From contig CAZELI010000046.1 of assembly GCA_964512985.1 (NCBI GenBank), positions 1 to 10,287 of the forward strand: a DNA stretch of 10,287 nt. The letters are read 5' to 3'. Shown here one piece after another: positions 6,349 to 10,287 of this stretch (positions are counted from its first letter, which is position 1; every line of letters starts with the position of its first letter). The DNA is from CAYPGT01 sp964512985. Its GTDB lineage: Bacteria; Cyanobacteriota; Vampirovibrionia; LMEP-6097. The translations under genes and the position numbers were made by a program. The notes beneath the pieces are model-generated. The model saw nothing but the letters and a program-made list of their open reading frames with translations, did no database searches and was not told where the DNA came from.

Positions 6349-7875
6349 TCATATCACGCTGCGAACATAAATCTCTTCATTTTTGTTTTGAGTACGAAGA
6401 CGTTCTTTTACTCTATAATTTTTCAGCCAATTATCAGTAACCTCTAGTGCATGATCAGCTAACTTATACATCCCTTTAATCTCTATGAATTGGTTTGATT
6501 CTACTGGAATATTAATATGATCTCCTTTCTTAATGGTGATATTAGTGCATAGAAATTTGTCAGCTTGTTTTATATATTCAATATGAGTTTCTTCATCTTC
6601 TATTTCTGCAATGATAACTTTTGAAACATCCGTAGGTATTAAAAGCCTTTTTATAGACCAAGTATTGGCTTCATTAAATAGTTCACCATTATAGGTCCAC
6701 AAATCCTTGCTTTTGAAGAAAATATGTGGGCAAGAACCCGCCCTCCAATATCTGTTTATAATATATAGATTTGATGGATCAAAATCATGTACCGCTTCTT
6801 GAAAATTAATATTTGAAATAGAAAAAGCAATGTTTTGAGGAATGAAATTAGGAGTCAATGTAATTAAATCTTGATCTTTAATCGTTACATGTTTCATTTC
6901 TTGTTCTTGGGCAGATGCAGTAGAGGATGATGAAATCAAAGTACTATCCATAATGTCAACTCCTGGATGATTGGATAATAATGCATGAAGAGGGATTAAA
7001 ATACTAGAGCCAGGTTGAATAGGAGCTTGAGGCAAAGACACAGAGTTTGATTTCGAATTATTACCAAGTCCATCTATATGCTTAAAAGTAACTAATTCTT
7101 CAGACATATTGGTCACACACAAGAATGTAAAATATAAAGGTCTAACATTTATATTTTCACAATACCTTGAAGTAGCACATCGTTCTAAATAGCCAAGAAT
7201 TTTAATCATTTTCTCTAAAGTAATCTGTTTTGTTTTAACAAGGTGGTTAGAGATACAGTCTAATTGATCAATGATTTCATTGATTTCATCTGGTTTAATA
7301 TTACGTGTTGTTTGGTAGCAAGGGAAATTATCATCATCATTTGGTATCAAAGAATGATTTGGCTCAGACTGTTTATAATCCTCATAAGTTTCAAACTCTC
7401 TATAAGGAATAGCTTTAACTCTAAACTTTTGCAATTCAACTAATCTTTGAAAGAAAATCGAAACATTATTACTCACAAGATAAAGATCCTTAATAGGAAA
7501 ATTTGAGAAATCTCCACTCAAGACTTCTTTAACAGCATCTAAATCTTCACACATTAAATATCTAGTATGTAGTTGGTTTTGATCAGCAGGTTCTATTCTA
7601 TTTTCTCTAACCAATTCATACCAACTATCTCTATGTTTTCTCAATTCATTAGGTGAAAACTTAATACCTCTTGGATGTTGATCATTATAATGTCCTGCAT
7701 CACAATGACAATCAAAACATAATGCAATTGCATTATCATAAGAATTTGCACCACCTTTATGCTGAGGGATTATATGATGAACCTCAACTTTTAATCCTTT
7801 ATATTTATGACAAACACAACAATGTCTAGCAGATGCGACTAAAGCTTGTTCTTTTGTTTCTTTACCAAATCCCAT
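6349..7875 (-). CDS. HNH endonuclease with large C-terminal region of unknown function
   Basis: Residues 1-90 form an HNH nuclease domain: Cys19-x2-Cys22, His33-His34 in VEVHHIIPQHKGG, Asn48 in SYDNAIALC, and Cys53-x2-Cys56-His57. All zinc-ligand and catalytic positions are present, so metal-dependent cutting of double-stranded DNA is the expected activity. Residues 91-508 match nothing I recognise. There is a helical part (about 100-230), a low-complexity serine-rich linker near 320 (LISSSSTASAQEQE) and a beta-rich C-terminal part from about 330 (LYIINRYWRAGSCPHIFFKS, NTWSIKRLLIPTDVSKVIIA) that could be a sensing or binding domain. The ATG at 7875 comes 3 bases after the stop of the upstream secreted-protein gene, and HEPN follows after 34 bp. 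The architecture suggests a two-nuclease defence unit in which this protein targets DNA. Confidence 0.8.
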   Translation of the reverse strand: MGFGKETKEQALVASARHCCVCHKYKGLKVEVHHIIPQHKGGANSYDNAIALCFDCHCDAGHYNDQHPRGIKFSPNELRKHRDSWYELVRENRIEPADQNQLHTRYLMCEDLDAVKEVLSGDFSNFPIKDLYLVSNNVSIFFQRLVELQKFRVKAIPYREFETYEDYKQSEPNHSLIPNDDDNFPCYQTTRNIKPDEINEIIDQLDCISNHLVKTKQITLEKMIKILGYLERCATSRYCENINVRPLYFTFLCVTNMSEELVTFKHIDGLGNNSKSNSVSLPQAPIQPGSSILIPLHALLSNHPGVDIMDSTLISSSSTASAQEQEMKHVTIKDQDLITLTPNFIPQNIAFSISNINFQEAVHDFDPSNLYIINRYWRAGSCPHIFFKSKDLWTYNGELFNEANTWSIKRLLIPTDVSKVIIAEIEDEETHIEYIKQADKFLCTNITIKKGDHINIPVESNQFIEIKGMYKLADHALEVTDNWLKNYRVKERLRTQNKNEEIYVRSVI

Positions 7876-7878
7876 TTC

Positions 7879-8241
7879 TTACTTATCCAACAAAATCTCA
7901 ACTGGTACGAAGTCCCCATCAATCTCACCAAGAAACAACTTATCATTTACAACAATGTTCTTACCATCATTACGTTGAATAAAACTACCTTGCTTCGTAA
8001 ATGAAGTTTGATTGTCTTTAAAAACTCTATTACCAATTCTAGTATAGGTAACATTATTCGGAGCATAGATCCTTTTACCTTGGATAAGGTACTGCTCATT
8101 ATTCGGTCCAAAAACTCTATTACCTATACGTCTATAAATACCCTTGCTTCCACAGTTATAAGTGTTATCGATTTTTCTGCATTGGCTAGCTTGCACTACT
8201 GAGGTAGCTATAAACAGGTAAGCGAGTATAATTCTAAACAC
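7879..8241 (-). CDS. Secreted protein with four 15-residue repeats
   Basis: This is an exported protein of about 120 residues. I prefer the GTG at 8241 to the ATG at 8283: it gives a compact signal peptide (VFRIILAYLFIATSVVQA, cleaved near A-S), a GGA lies about ten bases upstream, and a minus-strand TATAAT sits at 8260-8255. The mature part is built of four tandem 15-residue units, YRRIGNRVFGPNNEQ, YLIQGKRIYAPNNVT, YTRIGNRVFKDNQTS and FTKQGSFIQRNDGKN, which suggests a small beta-repeat fold. It carries two cysteines near the mature N-terminus, spaced for a disulfide. The stop is 3 bp before the HNH start, so the two could be cotranscribed, although an exported repeat protein has no obvious tie to an HNH nuclease; the defence unit may have landed directly behind it. 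Function unknown. Confidence 0.7.
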   Translation of the reverse strand: MFRIILAYLFIATSVVQASQCRKIDNTYNCGSKGIYRRIGNRVFGPNNEQYLIQGKRIYAPNNVTYTRIGNRVFKDNQTSFTKQGSFIQRNDGKNIVVNDKLFLGEIDGDFVPVEILLDK

Positions 8242-8260
8242 TATGATATTTCCAATTATA
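8227..8260. promoter_or_regulatory. Face-to-face -10 boxes at overlapping divergent starts
   Basis: TATAAT occurs on the plus strand at 8227-8232, 10 bases before the thermonuclease ATG, and on the minus strand at 8260-8255, 13 bases before the GTG at 8241. Together they form an inverted repeat, TATAATT and AATTATA. If both are used, each transcript starts inside the other and has almost no leader. The -35 boxes are weak on both sides. Confidence 0.35.
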
Positions 8261-8692
8261 GTTCTTCTGCTATCACTTTGCATTAATTCAGCATGTACCG
8301 CCTCTTTGCCTTGGAAGAATCAAAAAGATAAGTTATATAAGTTTGATGTCATCAGGGTTATCGATGGAGACAGCATTAAAGTTTACATAGAAAGCTTTCC
8401 TGAGACTCTAAGAGAGACCACTATAAGAGTTGCCAAAATTGATACTCCTGAATTAGATTCAAAAGCTCAGTGTGAACAAGAACGACTATTAGCAATTAAA
8501 GCAAAAGATTTTACTAATGACTTAATCACTAAAGCTAAGAAAGTTAGGTTCAAGCCTCTAGGCTACGAGAAATATGGAAGAATCCTGGCTGATGTCACTA
8601 TTGATGGAGAAAGCCTCGCAGATGCCCTCATAAAGGCCAAATTAGCTGTTTATTACGAGAATAATCGCCAATCAAATCCTTGGTGTAAATAG
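8243..8692 (+). CDS. Exported thermonuclease (Staphylococcal nuclease family)
   Basis: This is a Ca-dependent phosphodiesterase-type nuclease of the SNase family, acting on DNA and RNA outside the cytoplasm. All family active-site positions are present: Asp43 in VIDGDSI, Arg62, Asp67 and Glu70 in IRVAKIDTPE, and Arg113 in EKYGRILADV, corresponding to D21, R35, D40, E43 and R87 of the staphylococcal enzyme. The C-terminal helix ADALIKAKLAVYY is typical. Residues 1-20 form a signal peptide. INSAC could act as a degenerate lipobox, so it may be a lipoprotein. At 149 residues it has the normal length. The start codon lies two bases from the opposite gene's GTG, and no good ribosome binding site is visible. 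Periplasmic or surface nucleic-acid degradation, nutrient recovery or defence against incoming DNA are possible roles. Confidence 0.9.
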   Translation: MIFPIIVLLLSLCINSACTASLPWKNQKDKLYKFDVIRVIDGDSIKVYIESFPETLRETTIRVAKIDTPELDSKAQCEQERLLAIKAKDFTNDLITKAKKVRFKPLGYEKYGRILADVTIDGESLADALIKAKLAVYYENNRQSNPWCK

Positions 8693-8720
8693 CTAAGTAT
8701 TAACATGTTTGAAATTTAAC

Positions 8721-8750
8721 TTGCCAATTACGAGCTAAACCTTGTAAATT
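8721..8750 (+). promoter_or_regulatory. Promoter of the structured RNA
   Basis: TTGCCA (8721-8726) and TAAATT (8745-8750) are separated by 18 bases, a fair sigma-70-type match. Initiation would fall near 8757, just at the first base-paired segment of the RNA, which supports the assignment. Confidence 0.5.
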
Positions 8751-8756
8751 AATTAG

Positions 8757-8983
8757 TGGAGCGATGTCATCTGATATTGCTCTGGGGTTTTATCGCCTCT
8801 CTAAACACGGTCACAGAGATGCTGATCGTTAAAACGCATCTCCCGGTTTTATAACCGGGAGACTGTAGTGCATGTTCAGAGCTTTCGGGCTTAAAGACGT
8901 CAGTAGTCGTTGTTTAGCGATTGATAAACTCCCGGTTACTTTTACAAGTAACTTAAAAATCTCTCCAAATGGAGGGATTTTTG
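8757..8983 (+). ncRNA. Structured non-coding RNA, about 225 nt, family not recognised
   Basis: No open frame with coding character covers this stretch, but it is dense in paired segments. In order these are GAG-CGAT (8759-8765) with ATCG-C-CTC (8792-8799, one bulge); GAGATGC (8816-8822) with GCATCTC (8836-8842); CTCCCGGTT (8840-8848) with AACCGGGAG (8853-8861, loop TTAT); GTTACTT (8935-8941) with AAGTAAC (8946-8952, loop TTAC); then a strong terminator. A promoter fits at 8721-8750. CTCCCGGTT occurs again at 8929-8937 and can pair with the same AACCGGGAG, so at least two folds compete. This could be a trans-acting regulatory RNA, possibly of the phage C4 antisense type, or an attenuator. I see no antisense target in the neighbouring genes. 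Confidence 0.65.
8955..8982 (+). terminator. Intrinsic terminator of the structured RNA
   Basis: AAAAATCTCTCC and GGAGGGATTTTT form a 12-bp stem with one G-U pair and an AAAT loop, running straight into a T-rich tail. The A-rich left arm makes it potentially bidirectional, but nothing transcribed from the right needs it. Confidence 0.85.
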
Positions 8984-8991
8984 CTTTGTAG

Positions 8992-9039
8992 AAATAACAG
9001 AACGATTGGTTGAATACTTTTGGTGCTGTTATTTATATT
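8992..9039 (+). promoter_or_regulatory. Promoter with a 9-bp inverted repeat, possible operator
   Basis: TTGAAT (9010-9015) and TATATT (9034-9039), spacer 18, form a plausible promoter with initiation near 9046, just before the SD of the gene at 9065. A perfect inverted repeat, AAATAACAG (8992-9000) and CTGTTATTT (9026-9034), brackets the -35 box and touches the -10 box. This is a classic position for a dimeric repressor. The arms are 25 bases apart, so the site could instead be a DNA loop or hairpin. Confidence 0.45.
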
Positions 9040-9064
9040 TTAGGTGTGAAAAAGGAGCTTCAAG

Positions 9065-9418
9065 ATGAAAAGATTAGTTTGTTTATTGTTAGTGTTGATA
9101 GCAAGTCTACCTGCATATGCAGAACGTATTAGAAGAGAATACAAGCAATTTGATATTGACTATGACGAGATGGTTAAATTAGTAGAAAAACATAACGTAA
9201 AATTAAACATCGACAAAATGTATCCAGCCTATTGTTTTGAACGTCCAGCAGCTATGCGTTGTTTTAAATATATTTATTCTCTAGAAGGTGAGCAGGTTGT
9301 ATTGGATAAAATTGATGCTGATTTTCGAGCAATGTTTGATGGTAAAAGTCAGAAGCAAAAATGGACAGAAGCCGGTGAACGTATCAAACGTGAAAATCCT
9401 CATGGCATATTTTATTAA
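9065..9418 (+). CDS. Small secreted protein, unknown function
   Basis: This 117-residue protein has a textbook Sec signal peptide (MKRLVCLLLVLIASLPAYA, cleaved after AYA at residue 19). The mature 98 residues are charged and helical (DEMVKLVEKHNVKLNIDKMY), with two cysteines, Cys57 and Cys66, in YCFERPAAMRCF that could form a disulfide in the periplasm. No enzyme motif is recognised. AAGGAG at 9052-9057 lies seven bases before the ATG, an excellent ribosome binding site. It is the first gene of a probable operon with the zinc-ribbon membrane protein (31 bp later) and yidD, under the promoter at 9010-9039. This association with YidD hints at an envelope-linked role, without proof. Confidence 0.85.
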   Translation: MKRLVCLLLVLIASLPAYAERIRREYKQFDIDYDEMVKLVEKHNVKLNIDKMYPAYCFERPAAMRCFKYIYSLEGEQVVLDKIDADFRAMFDGKSQKQKWTEAGERIKRENPHGIFY

Positions 9419-9449
9419 TGAACATTAAGTCAAATAAAGGATCACAGCA

Positions 9450-9983
9450 ATGAATTTTAAGAATCAAATAAGTAAAACTAAAAGCTTTATAACCGAACAA
9501 GGTATTCCCTGGACCAGGGATAAACTTTGGCCTCACTTAATGCAACGTTCAGTCATATATCTTTGTGGACTTTTTATACTATGCCATATATTCTTTGATG
9601 AATACTCAACTATAAAGAAGGTTATGGAACTTATTCTTACACTAGCTATTTTGGTGATTTTTTTTATAAAAGTATCAAAAGAGGGAGAAAAAGTAGAAAG
9701 GGAAATTTTAGAGAACTCCACCCAAAGGGATTTAAAAAGAATTATAAAAGAAACCAAAGTTACATGCCTTACCTGTGGGCAGGTATCTTACTACGGAGAG
9801 AAAGAAATCAACGATTCCCGACGTGCTGAGAACCAGAAGACTTGTAAAGATGTGAGCTGTTGTTGTTTAGGAGTTCTTATTGCACCGTTGATCCCTGATC
9901 AACAAGCGAGAGATTTGGATAAATGCCCAAACTGCAATTCTGCCTTAATTAAAAAAGAGGAGATTGAACATGTTCTCAATTAA
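9450..9983 (+). CDS. Membrane protein with cytoplasmic zinc-ribbon tail
   Basis: I do not recognise this 177-residue protein by family. It has two likely membrane helices (about 33-49, SVIYLCGLFILCHIFFD, and 58-74, VMELILTLAILVIFFIK), then a charged linker, then a cysteine-rich tail: Cys106-x2-Cys109, a cluster at Cys132 and Cys137-139, and Cys159-x2-Cys162 (KCPNCNSALI). The two outer CxxC pairs read as a zinc ribbon. A short hydrophobic stretch, LGVLIAPLIP, lies between them. AAAGGA at 9436-9441 serves the ATG with eight bases between. The stop overlaps the yidD start by 14 bases, so the two are translationally coupled. It may act with YidD at the inner membrane. Confidence 0.8.
   Translation: MNFKNQISKTKSFITEQGIPWTRDKLWPHLMQRSVIYLCGLFILCHIFFDEYSTIKKVMELILTLAILVIFFIKVSKEGEKVEREILENSTQRDLKRIIKETKVTCLTCGQVSYYGEKEINDSRRAENQKTCKDVSCCCLGVLIAPLIPDQQARDLDKCPNCNSALIKKEEIEHVLN
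9955..9962 (+). promoter_or_regulatory. Ribosome binding site that fixes the yidD start
   Basis: AAGAGGAG ends seven bases before the ATG at 9970 and would lie only one base from the TTG at 9964. The ATG is therefore the start. The site lies inside the last codons of the upstream gene, a normal coupled arrangement. Confidence 0.7.
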
Positions 9984-10194
9984 TCAACATGTGTTAAATC
10001 TACTGAGGATTTACAAAATATTTATTTCACCAATAGTTTCAAAGTGGGTTTGCTGTAGATTCCATCCCACTTGTTCTGAATATGCTTCAGGCTGCTTTAA
10101 GAAATATTCTTTTTGGAAAGCACTTATAAAAACTGCCTGTAGGCTTATAAGATGCAATCCCTATAATAGAGATAGTTGTATCGACTTGGCATAA
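9970..10194 (+). CDS. yidD: YidD-family membrane protein insertion factor, accessory copy
   Basis: This 74-residue protein has the YidD core: an N-terminal amphipathic helix (LNLLRIYKIFISPI), then CCRFHPTCSEYA (residues 28-39), and RLIRCNP (58-64). YidD assists YidC and Sec in inserting proteins into the inner membrane. The normal chromosomal copy sits between rnpA and yidC. Here it lies instead behind a zinc-ribbon membrane protein and a secreted protein, so it is a second, specialised copy. The usual C-terminal glycine-aspartate-proline ending is replaced by YNRDSCIDLA, with an extra cysteine. The start ATG at 9970 overlaps the preceding gene by 14 bases. It probably helps export or insert a protein of its own operon. 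Confidence 0.88.
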   Translation: MFSINQHVLNLLRIYKIFISPIVSKWVCCRFHPTCSEYASGCFKKYSFWKALIKTACRLIRCNPYNRDSCIDLA

Positions 10195-10233
10195 TAAATC
10201 ACGCTATTACCTATTTAATAAGAATTACCAAGA

Positions 10234-10287
10234 ATGCTAACCAAACATGAAGTAGAAAAGATTTTTGAACCTTACATTGAAAAGATT
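10234..10287 (+). CDS. Start of a gene cut by the right edge
   Basis: From the ATG at 10234 the frame stays open to the edge and reads MLTKHEVEKIFEPYIEKI, a helical, coding-like N-terminus. Only 18 residues are visible, so no family can be named. The ribosome binding site is weak (AAGAATTACCAAGA). It starts 39 bases after yidD, so it may belong to the same operon. Confidence 0.5.
   Translation, partial: MLTKHEVEKIFEPYIEKI

Noticed and set aside
8008..8202. Plus-strand open frame of 64 codons
   Set aside because: It is antisense to the 15-residue-repeat protein; its apparent repeats (NSIT-, SIGN/SINT) are the complement of that protein's repeats.
9533..9757. Minus-strand open frame of 74 codons
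   Set aside because: It is a shadow of the zinc-ribbon membrane protein, which has a good ribosome binding site and CxxC motifs.
1..10287. XerC/XerD dif-type modules
   Set aside because: I found no 28-bp site with both half-sites; single matches such as CGTATAAT near 2359 lack the partner half.

Overview
The window is an AT-rich bacterial accessory region. Clear SD sequences on several genes, E. coli-like promoter boxes, Sec signal peptides, a Staph-nuclease-like exported enzyme and a YidD paralogue fit a Gram-negative proteobacterium, most likely a gammaproteobacterium. A Moraxellaceae-type host is a guess and is not shown by the sequence. No tRNA, rRNA, CRISPR array or IS transposase is visible.

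Layout. (1) Positions 1-2512 form a recombination module: the C-terminal 328 residues of a tyrosine recombinase (its 5' end is cut by the window edge), a polytopic membrane protein, a second decayed copy of the integrase 3' tail, a small protein whose ribosome binding site lies in that tail, and a 64-residue protein on the minus strand. (2) Positions 2736-4085 (minus) encode an ApeA-like HEPN anti-phage protein. (3) Positions 4385-5191 (minus) encode an unrecognised 268-residue protein, with a 41-codon gene remnant just upstream. (4) Positions 5409-7875 (minus) hold a tight pair: a 508-residue protein with an N-terminal HNH nuclease, then a 301-residue HEPN protein. (5) Positions 7879-8692 hold two exported proteins in head-to-head orientation: a 15-residue-repeat protein (minus) and a thermonuclease (plus). 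(6) Positions 8721-8982 look like a structured non-coding RNA gene with its own promoter and terminator. (7) Positions 9065-10194 are a three-gene operon: a secreted protein, a membrane zinc-ribbon protein and an accessory YidD. A further gene starts at 10234 and leaves the window.

The main structure that ordinary annotation would miss is a set of three direct repeats of about 80-95 bp (near 1002, 2630 and 4248), about 1.62 kb apart and all in + orientation. In two of them a reading frame ending LVDYFSN-[FY]-E... stays open to a stop; the third is frameshifted. They look like displaced 3' ends of one gene, as left behind when integrative elements insert repeatedly into a gene's 3' end. They bound the membrane-protein module and the ApeA module, next to a recombinase, so the left half reads as a defence island assembled by serial integration.

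The best candidate for an undescribed system is the HNH + HEPN pair: two predicted nucleases of different chemistry separated by 34 bp, next to ApeA. This is an inference from motifs and neighbourhood; nothing in the sequence shows activity.
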